Below, piece after piece: positions 12,830 to 20,894 of a stretch of DNA of 36,717 bases. The notes beneath the pieces are model-generated. The model made no database searches and was not told the origin of the DNA. It saw only the letters and a program-made list of their open reading frames with translations. The stretch is from Oscillospiraceae bacterium. Lineage in GTDB: Bacteria; Bacillota_A; Clostridia; Oscillospirales; Oscillospiraceae. The stretch covers positions 1 to 36,717 of the forward strand of contig JAFQHF010000109.1 of the NCBI GenBank assembly GCA_017398105.1, written 5' to 3'. The stretch's first letter is position 1. Every line of letters begins with the position of its first letter. The position numbers were made by a program, and so were the translations under genes.

Positions 12830-13642
12830 ATGCAGGAAGGCTATTGGGTGACCCGTACATATCAGGCCGGAGCTGTGGGAGAAAAGACAAAGTTTTTTGT
12901 CCCTGGCGCAAGGCCGACCGGAAGGATCAGCAGACGAGCGAAGGATGCTGTCCGGAAACAGGAGCAAAACGAATATTCCTCTCAGAAGGCTTTGGCAAGA
13001 CTTATCAACAACTGCTTTGTTGTGGGTGATCTGCTGTTGGGACTGGATTACTCGGATCTGGGGCTGGAGAAGATCAAGGCGTGGGGTCGAAAGTACGGGC
13101 TGCCTATTGACGCAGAGGACGAACAGCAAAGCCGGGATGCGGTTTATATGGCAGCAGATCATGAGCTGGATAACTGCCTGCGCAGGGTGAAGAACCGGCT
13201 CAAGAAGCAGGGGATCGAGCTGAAGGCAGTGTATTGCACCTCTGACATGGACGGAGAGACTGGGGAGATGGTGCGGGTACATCATCACCTGATCGTGCCG
13301 GCAGATCATTTGGATGCGTTCATGGGCGCCTGGGAAAAGTGCGGCATGGGTCATGTGGATTATACAGGCCTGTGGGAGAATCAGACAGACCGGTCACCTA
13401 TTGCGGAGTACTGGATCAGGCAGGTGCGCCGGATCCCCAACGCAAAGAAGTTCCGGCATACCCAGAATGTGACTGCGCCGGCACCCAAGGACAGGATCGC
13501 TCTGTCGGATGCTGAGCTTCGGGTGCCAAAGGGCGGCAAGCTGGTTTTTCGGCAGGAGTACCGGCCGGGGTGCCCGCAGTACATACGTTACACATTGCCG
13601 GTGAAGGACAAGCCGGGAGGAAAGGAGGAGCGACATGAGTAA
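12830..13642 (+). CDS. HUH-type rolling-circle replication initiator (REP_ORF2-G2P-like)
   Basis: This 270-residue protein carries the HUH endonuclease signature RVHHHLIVP (His151-His153), a preceding strand with VYCTSDMDG, and a downstream helix AEYWIRQV whose Tyr194 is the likely nicking tyrosine. The early GDLLLGLDYSD is motif 1, and KKFRHTQNV after the Tyr helix is also usual. Such proteins nick one strand at the origin and stay linked to its 5' end, starting rolling-circle synthesis by host polymerase, as phage P2 gpA does. No phage helicase, primase or SSB is nearby, so host enzymes would do the rest. The start follows GAGGGAAG; hairpins upstream (12583-12775) may be the origin. It overlaps the next gene by 8 nt. 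Confidence 0.85.
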   Translation: MQEGYWVTRTYQAGAVGEKTKFFVPGARPTGRISRRAKDAVRKQEQNEYSSQKALARLINNCFVVGDLLLGLDYSDLGLEKIKAWGRKYGLPIDAEDEQQSRDAVYMAADHELDNCLRRVKNRLKKQGIELKAVYCTSDMDGETGEMVRVHHHLIVPADHLDAFMGAWEKCGMGHVDYTGLWENQTDRSPIAEYWIRQVRRIPNAKKFRHTQNVTAPAPKDRIALSDAELRVPKGGKLVFRQEYRPGCPQYIRYTLPVKDKPGGKEERHE

Positions 13643-14081
13643 ACCGAGATACAACTGGTGGCCGTTTGTGTTAAATATGATCCGGGATTATCCGGTGAGG
13701 GAAGCACAGTACAGGGAGCTGCACCGGCAGAAGCTGACGGCCGAGGTTACCGGAATGCCCGGTGGCGGGAATCTTGCCTCCCGGACCACCGAGGGTATTG
13801 CCATGCGTCAGCTACCCCCTCAGGAGCAGCGGGAGTATGACGCGGTGAGCAAGGCACTGAGCCGGGTGAAGCGGACGAAGGATGCCAAGCTCCGCATGGA
13901 TGTGATCCGGATGACGCTGTGGAAAGGTTACTCTATCCCCGGGGCGGCCATGGCGGTGGCGGTTGCCGACAGCACTGCCAGGCGTTACCGGTGGCAGTTT
14001 ATCCTGCTGGTGGGGTGCATGTACGGCTTCCTCAGTGAGCAGGAGTATATTGCGGCGCTGAAAAAAGACGTGGGAAAGTAA
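13635..14081 (+). CDS. putative late-gene transcription regulator (ArpU/RinA-like)
   Basis: This 148-residue protein lies just before the terminase genes, where ArpU- and RinA-type activators of late transcription usually sit. The C-terminal half has a sigma-region-4-like helix-turn-helix: REYDAVSKALSRVK, then GYSIPGAAMAVAVADSTARRYRW, where a cryptic turn replaces the more usual VAEKLHISE phrase. The N-terminal part is basic with no obvious motif. It overlaps the replication initiator by 8 nt. I infer that it turns on the packaging and structural genes, possibly from sites in 14082-14235; homology at this level cannot be proven by eye. Confidence 0.6.
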   Translation: MSKPRYNWWPFVLNMIRDYPVREAQYRELHRQKLTAEVTGMPGGGNLASRTTEGIAMRQLPPQEQREYDAVSKALSRVKRTKDAKLRMDVIRMTLWKGYSIPGAAMAVAVADSTARRYRWQFILLVGCMYGFLSEQEYIAALKKDVGK

Positions 14082-14110
14082 AAGTTGGAATCCCAGAGCC
14101 AAAAAGATGT

Positions 14111-14166
14111 GCTATAACGATAGCATGAAGATCAGGCGGAGGACAGAAAAGGACTGTCTGCCGCCT
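14111..14166 (+). promoter_or_regulatory. two inverted repeats just upstream of the terminase genes
   Basis: GCTAT/ATAGC (14111-14124, loop AACG) is followed by a 13-bp inverted repeat with two mismatches (AGGCGGAGGACAG at 14134-14146 against 14154-14166). The gap 14082-14235 has no supported gene. Packaging (cos/pac) sites and late-activator sites often occur here. Which, if either, applies is unknown. Confidence 0.4.
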
Positions 14167-14235
14167 ACTATTGCTGCCGGTATAGGAGAAGCCGGAGGGA
14201 GGTTGGGCGGGAATAGCTTTGAGGAGGTGGCGCGG

Positions 14236-14604
14236 GTGCCCAAGCTGCGGGGAAGAGAAGAACGGTTCTGCCTGGAATATGTGATCGACTACAACGGGAC
14301 ACAGGCTGCTATCCGGGCGGGGTACAAGGAAGAAGACGCCGCCAACCGGGCGTACCGATTGACGAGAAAAGCCGAGATTGCCGCGCGCGTGCGCGAACTT
14401 GAAAAAGAATTGGCAGATCGGCTGGGCTTGAGTCAGGAGCAGGTTGTGCTCCAACTGAAGAAGCAATATGACGAGTGCCAGGCCGAAAAAGACCACAAGA
14501 ATGCCTTAAAGGCATTAGAGCTCATGGGAAAGCACCTGGGAATGTTTGAAAAGACGAAGCCCGGGGAGGCATCGACCGACCAGAAGGTGGAGGATGTGCT
14601 GTGA
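14236..14604 (+). CDS. terS: terminase small subunit
   Basis: The protein starts (V)PKLRGREERFCLEYVIDYNGTQAAIRAGY, the hallmark of Terminase_2 small subunits, whose N-terminal helix-turn-helix recognises the packaging site. A helical oligomerisation region follows (ARVRELEKELADRLGLSQEQ). I chose GTG 14236 because GAGGAGGTG lies just upstream and because the family normally begins close to the REERFCLEY segment. ATG 14107 would add 43 residues without a ribosome site. At 122 residues it is on the short side for the family but complete. It overlaps the large subunit by 4 nt (GTGA), so the pair is translationally coupled. Confidence 0.85.
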   Translation: MPKLRGREERFCLEYVIDYNGTQAAIRAGYKEEDAANRAYRLTRKAEIAARVRELEKELADRLGLSQEQVVLQLKKQYDECQAEKDHKNALKALELMGKHLGMFEKTKPGEASTDQKVEDVL

Positions 14605-16388
14605 GCTGGAATGCTGATTTTTTGATCCAAAAACGCAAAGAAAAGTGGGAAAATCTGCACAGCATTGAAGAGGACAAGCGCTTCCGGGGTGCGGTGGCCC
14701 GGGCCTTAACCGAGGATCCGGAGCTATTGCAGGAGGTACGCCGGTACCCGGAAAAGCTCATTGAGCTGGTCTTTGTGGTTGTGGACAAAAACAAGAAGAC
14801 CATGCCTTTCTTCCTCAACGAAGTGCAGCTGGACTTCATGGCGCAGCTGAATCAGGCAATCGACGACTTCCATGAAGGAAAAATTGCAGAAATATCCCTG
14901 CTGGTGCTTAAGGGGCGACAGCAGGGATTTACTACGCTCATCACCGCCTACCAGCTGTCATGCAGCATCTTAAACCGGAACTTTGAAGGATTTACCCTGG
15001 CAGACTGCAGCGAGAACGCAGAGGCAATTTTCCAAAACAAAGCGAAATTTCCATACGCCCAGCTGCCGGCACGGCTGAAGCCCACGGAGAAATTCAATAA
15101 CCGGAGAATGCTGCAATTTGCCAAGCTGAACAGCAGCTGGGCGGTAGCCCCTGCCACCAAGGAAGTGGGCCGAAGCCGGACGGTGAATTTCTTCCACGGA
15201 TCGGAGGCGGCCTTTTGGCAGTACGGCATTGCGTTTGTGCAGGCGGCTCTGGGCGAGGCTCTGACAGCAGACTGCATCAAGATCTACGAATCAACCGCCA
15301 ACGGGTTTAACGATTACAAGGCGATGTGGGACAGCGGCGCCCACATCAACTGCTTTTTCGCTTGGTGGCGGACGAGGGAATACCGGATCAAATTCCACAC
15401 ACAGGAAGCCAAGGAGGCCTTTTTGGAGAAAATTCGAAAAGGCGATGACTGGATTTGGCAGCGGCTGCGCTGGCTGAAGGATGACAAGCATCTGGAGCCA
15501 GAGCAGCTTTATTGGTACTGGAACAAATATGACAAGTACATCGACAAGGACAAGATCAAACAGGAATATCCCTGCTCGCCACAGGAAGCCTTCCTGCTCA
15601 GCGGCAAGACGGTGTTCGACACCGAGATCATCCTGCGGCGGCTGGAGCATATCCAGAAGCCCATAAAAACCGGGTATTTCATCTACGATTACGACGGTCT
15701 TAAAATTACCAAGATCCGCTGGGTCAACGACCGCAGCGGATATATTTCTATCTTCCAAAAGCCGGACAGCCCGGAGGTCACCAAGTACTGCATTGGCGGC
15801 GACACCGCCGGCGAAGGCAGCGACTACTACACCGGCCACGTGCTGGACGCCAGGACGGGAATACAGGTTGCCCATCTGCGGCAGCAGTTTGATCCCCACG
15901 AATACACCCGGCAAATGTACTGCCTGGGCATTTACTACAAGACTGCTCTCATCGGCATAGAAGCCAACTTTGACATTTATCCCATCGAGGAGCTGCAGCG
16001 GCTGGGGTATCCCAACCAGTATGTGCGGATCGCCCAGGATAACTACACCCACAAGACGGAGAAGAAATTCGGCTTTAAGACCACCAGTGTAAACCGGTCT
16101 TCGATCATATCCCGGTTGGTGGAGGTGGTAAGCGAGCATTGCGACTTCATCAACGACCGGGGGACGCTGGAAGAGCTGCTGACCATCACCCGGAATGAAA
16201 AGAGCAGGATCGAAGCGCCCCAGGGCGGCCACGATGACGAGATGATGGGCCTTGCGATCGCATATCAGGTTCGGGAGCAGGTACACTTCCCGGCGGAAGT
16301 GGTGGAAGTGCGGCCGCAGACACACTTCAGCGCGCAGACCAAGCAGCAACCCCAGAGAGACTACGGAGAGGATATTGTGGTCGTGTAA
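14601..16388 (+). CDS. terL: terminase large subunit
   Basis: This 595-residue protein is the packaging motor ATPase and nuclease. The ATPase part shows a Walker A variant KGRQQGFTT (residues 104-112), a Walker B region ending FFHGSEAA with likely catalytic Glu202, and the coupling segment YESTANGF. The C-terminal nuclease shows the acidic residues of the RNase H fold: Asp401 in GGDTAGEGSDYY, Glu in IGIEANFD, and HDDEMMGLA (544-552). The start is GTG 14601, overlapping the small-subunit stop. It pumps DNA through the portal encoded at 16686 and cuts it. The family assignment is secure; packaging type (cos or headful) is not deducible. Confidence 0.95.
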   Translation: MSWNADFLIQKRKEKWENLHSIEEDKRFRGAVARALTEDPELLQEVRRYPEKLIELVFVVVDKNKKTMPFFLNEVQLDFMAQLNQAIDDFHEGKIAEISLLVLKGRQQGFTTLITAYQLSCSILNRNFEGFTLADCSENAEAIFQNKAKFPYAQLPARLKPTEKFNNRRMLQFAKLNSSWAVAPATKEVGRSRTVNFFHGSEAAFWQYGIAFVQAALGEALTADCIKIYESTANGFNDYKAMWDSGAHINCFFAWWRTREYRIKFHTQEAKEAFLEKIRKGDDWIWQRLRWLKDDKHLEPEQLYWYWNKYDKYIDKDKIKQEYPCSPQEAFLLSGKTVFDTEIILRRLEHIQKPIKTGYFIYDYDGLKITKIRWVNDRSGYISIFQKPDSPEVTKYCIGGDTAGEGSDYYTGHVLDARTGIQVAHLRQQFDPHEYTRQMYCLGIYYKTALIGIEANFDIYPIEELQRLGYPNQYVRIAQDNYTHKTEKKFGFKTTSVNRSSIISRLVEVVSEHCDFINDRGTLEELLTITRNEKSRIEAPQGGHDDEMMGLAIAYQVREQVHFPAEVVEVRPQTHFSAQTKQQPQRDYGEDIVVV

Positions 16389-16407
16389 GACCGGGAAGGA
16401 GAAAAAC

Positions 16408-16674
16408 ATGGAGATTTTATTTATTGCGCTGGCCCTGCTGGTGGCGGGTGGGATCAATATCGCCTGCTTTCTTTTTGGTGCCAAGGTGGGGCAAACGGTG
16501 GCGGCTGGGAAGCCGGTCACTCTGCCGAATCCCGTAAAGGCGGCGAAGGAAGCTGTTCAGGATCGGACGGCCCGGAAGGAGCAAGAGCGCCAGCAGCGGC
16601 AGATGGAAGCGCTTTGGGCGAATATTGAGAATTATGACGGGACGGCCAGTGGGCAGCAAGAGATCCCGAAGTGA
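16408..16674 (+). CDS. 88-residue single-pass membrane protein
   Basis: One hydrophobic segment at residues 3-25 (ILFIALALLVAGGINIACFLFG) is followed by a charged, Gln/Arg/Glu-rich cytoplasmic-type helix (ARKEQERQQRQMEALW). It has an AAGGAG ribosome site before ATG 16408 and lies between the terminase and portal genes, a place where such small membrane proteins recur in clostridial phages. It is unlikely to be part of the head. I know no function; a spanin- or entry-related role is only a guess. Confidence 0.65.
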   Translation: MEILFIALALLVAGGINIACFLFGAKVGQTVAAGKPVTLPNPVKAAKEAVQDRTARKEQERQQRQMEALWANIENYDGTASGQQEIPK

Positions 16675-16685
16675 GGTGAATAGGC

Positions 16686-18398
16686 ATGGACATGAACGAT
16701 ATCAAAAAGACGGACATTTGGCAGCTTTACGAAAAGGGCCGGAACTACTGCCGGAAGCAGCGGATGTACATAGACACCGACCGGAACCACCGGTTCTACA
16801 ACGGCAATCAGTGGGAGGGCGCAAAGCTGGGCGGCGTGGAGCCGGTGCAGAAAAACTTCATCAAGCCGGTGGTCAAGTATAAGGTGTCGGTGATCCACGA
16901 CAACCTGTACGCCATTGTGTTTTCAAGCCAAAATCACGAGGATTCTGCGTTTCAGCAGACGGCAGGCAAGATCTGCGACATGCTGAACCGCTATGCCGCC
17001 CGGGTTTGGGAACAGGACAAGATGGACTACAAGGGCCGCAGAATCACCAAGGATGCCGCCATCAACGATGAAGGTGTGCTGTATGTGGACTTCGACAACG
17101 ATCGGAAGATGCCTGTTAACGAGATCGTGGACAAGAATGACATCTACTTCGGCAACGAGAACTCCGACGACATCCAGTCTCAGCCTTACATCCTGATCCG
17201 GCGGAGAATGCCGGTGGTGAAGGCCCGGGAGTTTGCGAAAAGCAAGGGCGCCGGGGACGATAAGCTCATGATGATCGTTGGAGACATGGACACCTTCGAG
17301 GAGAGCGGCGACGCTGCCAAGGAGGAGGTAGATCCTCAGGTCACGGTGGTGTACAAGCTGTACAAGGACAAGGGCGTTGTGCACTATTCCTGTGCCACCA
17401 TGTGGTGTCAGATCGTGAAGGATGCCAACCTTGGAATCCCTGTGTATCCTGTTGCCCACTACGTGTGGGAGGAAAAGAAGGGTTCTGCCCGGGGGGAAGG
17501 CGAGGTTCGTAATCTGATCCCCAATCAGATCGAGGTCAACAAGACGGAGATGCGCCGGATCCTGACGGTGAAGACCCAGGCGTATCCCCACAAGGTGGTA
17601 GACACCGACAAGGTGGAAAATGTGGATCAGCTGAATCAGGTGGGCGGCATCATCCGCACCAAGGGACAGACGGTGGACGATGTGCACAAGGTGGTTGGCA
17701 CACTGCCTCCGGCACAGATGTCCCCGGACGTCAAGCAGCTGCAGGATGATCTGATCCAGGTGACCCGGGATCTTGCCGGTGCCGGTGACATTGCCACCGG
17801 CCAGGTGAATCCGGAGACCGCTTCCGGTCGGGCGATCCTTGCGGTACAGCAGGCATCCCAGGCACCTATGACGGAGCAGAAGGAAAGCTACAAGGCGTTC
17901 ATTGAGGATGTTGCCCGGATCTGGCTGGAATATCTCATCGTCCACTCGGTTGAGGGCGTGGACATGGAATACACCGTCACCGATCCGCAGACGGGCGAAG
18001 AGCAGATCAAGCTGGAAAAGGTGCCCCAAAGCGCCTTGCAGGCCCTGAAGGCATCCATCAAGGTGGATGTGACGCCCAAGAGCGTTTACGACCGGTTTGC
18101 CCAGGAGCAGACCATAGAAAACATGCTGACACAGGGATTTTTCAACGCCCAGCGGGTCAGCGAGCTGGAGATCTACTACAAGGTGCTGCCCGATGATGCG
18201 GTGGCGCCCAAGCAGCTGATCGGAGAGGCTATCAAGTACATCAAGGGTGAGCAGCGGCGGATCGCGGATCTTCAGACGCAGGCCCAGAAGCTGATGCAGG
18301 AGTCTGAAATGAAGATGAACGCACCGCTTCCCGGCATGGAGGGAATGGGAGCCATGATGGGTGGCGGGATGCCGCAAGGGGCAGGGTTGCCCCAGTAA
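16686..18398 (+). CDS. portal protein
   Basis: This 570-residue protein would form the dodecameric DNA entry ring of the head. It opens with a helical DRNHRFYNGNQWEG segment, continues with the clip and stem regions (LIPNQIEVNKTEMRRI, then VTRDLAGAGDIATGQVNPETASGRAI, the latter typical of podovirus and siphovirus portals), and ends in a Gln/Met/Gly-rich flexible tail. Order and size match P22-like portals more than the 400-residue HK97 type. ATG 16686 follows GAGGTGA. It sits directly after terminase and before the scaffold, in normal head-module order. Confidence 0.9.
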   Translation: MDMNDIKKTDIWQLYEKGRNYCRKQRMYIDTDRNHRFYNGNQWEGAKLGGVEPVQKNFIKPVVKYKVSVIHDNLYAIVFSSQNHEDSAFQQTAGKICDMLNRYAARVWEQDKMDYKGRRITKDAAINDEGVLYVDFDNDRKMPVNEIVDKNDIYFGNENSDDIQSQPYILIRRRMPVVKAREFAKSKGAGDDKLMMIVGDMDTFEESGDAAKEEVDPQVTVVYKLYKDKGVVHYSCATMWCQIVKDANLGIPVYPVAHYVWEEKKGSARGEGEVRNLIPNQIEVNKTEMRRILTVKTQAYPHKVVDTDKVENVDQLNQVGGIIRTKGQTVDDVHKVVGTLPPAQMSPDVKQLQDDLIQVTRDLAGAGDIATGQVNPETASGRAILAVQQASQAPMTEQKESYKAFIEDVARIWLEYLIVHSVEGVDMEYTVTDPQTGEEQIKLEKVPQSALQALKASIKVDVTPKSVYDRFAQEQTIENMLTQGFFNAQRVSELEIYYKVLPDDAVAPKQLIGEAIKYIKGEQRRIADLQTQAQKLMQESEMKMNAPLPGMEGMGAMMGGGMPQGAGLPQ

Positions 18399-18542
18399 AA
18401 GAATAGACGAGACTGCGACTGACTGAAATTGACGTTCGCCGGTCAGGAAGCGGTCTTATCTTTCGCCCAGGCGTGGAAGGCGTAATAAGCTACGGATCAC
18501 GGTGGAGCAAGCACCGGTCAAAAAGTAGGAAGGAGAACCAAT
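18399..18542 (+). other. 144-nt intergenic leader between portal and scaffold
   Basis: This gap is unusually long for the head module. It contains CTGAC/GTCAG (18419-18446) and CGGTG/CACCG (18500-18516) stem-loops and two copies of CCGGTCA, and ends with AGGAAGGAG before the scaffold. I see no open frame, no clear sigma-A promoter and no U-tract. It may act as a leader RNA or processing site that raises scaffold and coat expression. Confidence 0.35.
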
Positions 18543-19322
18543 ATGGAAAATCTGGAAAACCAAGTGGTTGAGGAAATCACTGAAAACACGGAGCAGACCG
18601 CAGAACAAACCCCGGTGATGTTCAGTCAGGAACAGGTTGACGAGATGGTCAAACAGAAGCTGGATGAGATCATGCCCGGGAAAATCAAACGCACGGAAGC
18701 CAAGATCCGCAAGGAAAGCGACAGGGAGTATGGGGAGCTTTTGGGGATGCTTCGGGCCGGTACCGGAAAGGAAACGGTGGCGGAGATCACGGATTACATG
18801 CGGGAGTATTACGGCTCCCGGGGTGTGACCCCCAAGGCTGCGCCGGAATACTCACAGGAGGATCTTGCGGTGCTTGCCGATGCGGACGCCAAAAGCGTCA
18901 TCAGTGGCGGCTATGAGGATGTGGTGGAGGAGCTGGACCGGCTGGACAGGCTGGGCGAGGGGATGACACCCCGGGAGAAGGCTGTACATAAAGCACTGTC
19001 TCAGCACCGTCAGCAGGAGGAGCAGGGTCGGGAGTTGGAGAAGATCGGCGTGCCCAGGGATGTGTACATGGGCAAAGACTTCCGTGAGTTTGCCGGAATG
19101 TTTTCTGCCGGGACCCCCATCACCAAGATCTATGAGACCTACGCCAAGACCCGACAACCGGAAGTACAAACCATGGGGAGCGTAAAGACTGTCGATTCCG
19201 GCGACAGCGGCATCAAGGATTTTTATACTCAGGAGGAAGCGTCGAAATTCACCCAAAAAGAGCTCTTGGCGAATCCGAAGCTTCTGAATGCGGTACTGAA
19301 ATCCCAAAGCCAATGGAAGTAA
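18543..19322 (+). CDS. capsid scaffolding protein
   Basis: The 259-residue protein is acidic and helical: a Glu/Thr-rich N-terminus, a coiled-coil-like region with EQVDEMVKQKLDEIMPGKIKRTEAKI (about residues 31-56), and a basic-to-mixed C-terminus that would contact coat protein. Such composition, and position between portal and coat, are diagnostic for scaffolds that guide procapsid assembly and then leave. No protease is encoded beside it, consistent with scaffold exit without cleavage as in P22. Sequence similarity between scaffolds is weak, so the call rests on composition and synteny. Confidence 0.8.
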   Translation: MENLENQVVEEITENTEQTAEQTPVMFSQEQVDEMVKQKLDEIMPGKIKRTEAKIRKESDREYGELLGMLRAGTGKETVAEITDYMREYYGSRGVTPKAAPEYSQEDLAVLADADAKSVISGGYEDVVEELDRLDRLGEGMTPREKAVHKALSQHRQQEEQGRELEKIGVPRDVYMGKDFREFAGMFSAGTPITKIYETYAKTRQPEVQTMGSVKTVDSGDSGIKDFYTQEEASKFTQKELLANPKLLNAVLKSQSQWK

Positions 19323-19360
19323 TGCTCTCCGCATTTTGAAAAAACAGGAGGAGAAACATT

Positions 19361-20227
19361 ATGTCTTTTAATCATTTTATTCAGACCATATGGTCTGCCA
19401 AGATCCAGAAGGATCTGGAAGAGAAGTGCAAGCTGGTCAAGGACTGCACCCGGGAATATGAGGGCGACTGCCAGTACGCCCAGACCGTTAAGATCCTGGG
19501 CGTGGGTGATCCCACTGTGGGCAACTACACCGGTCAGGACATCACCATTGAGGCCATGAAGAGCCGCTCCCAGGAGCTGACCATTGACGTGCAGAAGTAC
19601 TTCGCCTTCGAAGTGCCTGACATCGACAAGGCACAGTCCGTCCCCGGTCTGCCTGAGAAGTATCAGGAGAAGTCCGTCAAGGCTCTGTCCCTGAAGCGGG
19701 AAAAGTTCGTGGGCGCACTGGTTGCCGGCAAGGCTCAGTCCTCTGCCGACGAGGAAGAGGGCAACGCCACCTACAAGGAGGGCGCGACCAACATCATTGT
19801 TGCCACCAACAAGACCAAGGCTGCCATCCGGGCTGCCCTGACTGCCGGTATCGTGAAGCTTCGCGAGAACAACTTCGACGACTCCGGCGTCATCGAGTTC
19901 AGCCCCGCAGACTACGCCCTGTTCAAGGACGAGCTGATCGATCTGAAGACCAACAATGACGATCTGGTCAGCCGGGGCGTTGTTGGCAAGTTTGATAACT
20001 ACGAGGTCAAGAGCACCAACAACATCTACCGGGATGCGGATTATTCCTACGCCATCGTCCGTTCCCGACATGCCGTCGCCTTCGTTGGTCAGATCAACGA
20101 GGTGGAGGCAGGCCGCATGCAGAATCGGTTCAGCGACTACATCCGCGGCCTCGACGTGTACGGTGCCAAGATCATCGATCAGGAGCAGATCGTCTGCGTG
20201 AAGATCCCGCTGCTGGTCACTGCGTAA
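19361..20227 (+). CDS. major capsid (coat) protein
   Basis: This 288-residue protein lies directly after the scaffold and follows AGGAGGAGAAAC-type ribosome signals. Phrases such as VKILGVGDPTVGNYTGQDITIE near the N-terminus, FEVPDIDKAQ, and the C-terminal SYAIVRSRHAVAFVGQINEVEAGR and VYGAKIIDQEQIVCVKI are typical of HK97-fold coat proteins with long beta strands (P domain and A domain). Codon use is strongly biased to GC-ending optimal codons, as expected for a highly expressed gene. No N-terminal delta domain or cleavage site is visible. The fold is inferred from family resemblance and context. Confidence 0.88.
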   Translation: MSFNHFIQTIWSAKIQKDLEEKCKLVKDCTREYEGDCQYAQTVKILGVGDPTVGNYTGQDITIEAMKSRSQELTIDVQKYFAFEVPDIDKAQSVPGLPEKYQEKSVKALSLKREKFVGALVAGKAQSSADEEEGNATYKEGATNIIVATNKTKAAIRAALTAGIVKLRENNFDDSGVIEFSPADYALFKDELIDLKTNNDDLVSRGVVGKFDNYEVKSTNNIYRDADYSYAIVRSRHAVAFVGQINEVEAGRMQNRFSDYIRGLDVYGAKIIDQEQIVCVKIPLLVTA

Positions 20228-20242
20228 GAAGGAGGAATTCAC

Positions 20243-20446
20243 ATGAAGAAGGTTATGATCAATGTCGATTTTATCGACGCTGCCACCGGCAAGGTGCGTA
20301 AGGCCGGTACGAAGGTCAATCTGACGGAAGACCGCATTGCGGAGATCCGCGCAGTCAATCCGGAACTCATCACCGTCATGGGCACGGTGGAAGAGAAGAA
20401 GGGCAAGGAGTCTGCTCCTGAGCAGACCGAGCAGGAGACCGAATGA
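20243..20446 (+). CDS. 67-residue small head-associated protein
   Basis: A beta-like N-terminal half (KKVMINVDFIDAATGK, AGTKVNLTEDRIAEI) precedes an acidic, flexible Glu/Gln/Thr tail. Small proteins of this form follow the coat gene in many Firmicutes phages and are suspected decoration or head-completion proteins. It has GGAGG upstream and shares the coat transcript; a stem-loop follows at 20453-20477. Function not established. Confidence 0.6.
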   Translation: MKKVMINVDFIDAATGKVRKAGTKVNLTEDRIAEIRAVNPELITVMGTVEEKKGKESAPEQTEQETE

Positions 20447-20452
20447 CACACT

Positions 20453-20477
20453 GGGGGAGTGCTTTTTGCGCTCCCCC
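20453..20477 (+). terminator. strong stem-loop after the coat genes (weak terminator)
   Basis: GGGGGAGTGC pairs with GCGCTCCCCC over 10 bp (one G-U) around TTTTT. Only TTATATCTCG follows, so termination is probably partial. It could lower expression of the genes after the coat protein, or protect the coat mRNA 3' end. Confidence 0.5.
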
Positions 20478-20542
20478 TTATATCTCGTTCAAGAGACAAG
20501 GGCGGGGCGGTACCGCCAAACGAGAATGAAAGGAGAAAAATT

Positions 20543-20881
20543 ATGACATTAGAACTTTTTGTAGATCAGCCAAACCTGGAGCTGAAGCAGGGAATTCAGG
20601 TACGAAAGGACACAAAGCTGTCCTTCCAAAATGAAACGGTGGAGCAGCTGCTTCAGGATCTGCAGCTGGACACCATCATGGAGGAGAGCGGCACCAACGG
20701 CATCAATTCCTACAAGACCAAAAGCCACATATGCATCCAGCTGAACGAAGGGGATGTGCTTTTGTTCGATCCTGCCCGGGGTTATTACCTGCCTCACTAT
20801 CCCAAGGTAACGATCCGGCAGGCGGTGGAAGATATTCGCTCTCTGGAGAGCTTTGCCCGGGGAGCAGAGGAAGACACTTAA
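20543..20881 (+). CDS. 112-residue hypothetical head or neck protein
   Basis: ATG 20543 follows AAAGGAG; the frame extends upstream through the stem-loop but that part is not credible as protein. The protein has a beta-rich centre (KSHICIQLNEGDVLLFDPARGYYLP) flanked by helices. It lies between the coat and connector genes, so a structural or head-completion role is plausible. No family recognised. Confidence 0.55.
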   Translation: MTLELFVDQPNLELKQGIQVRKDTKLSFQNETVEQLLQDLQLDTIMEESGTNGINSYKTKSHICIQLNEGDVLLFDPARGYYLPHYPKVTIRQAVEDIRSLESFARGAEEDT

Positions 20882-20894
20882 GGAGGGATAAAAC

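Noticed and set aside
14107..14235. Longer small terminase starting at ATG 14107
   Set aside because: No ribosome site precedes it, the added 43 residues look unlike the family, and GTG 14236 has GAGGAGGTG upstream.
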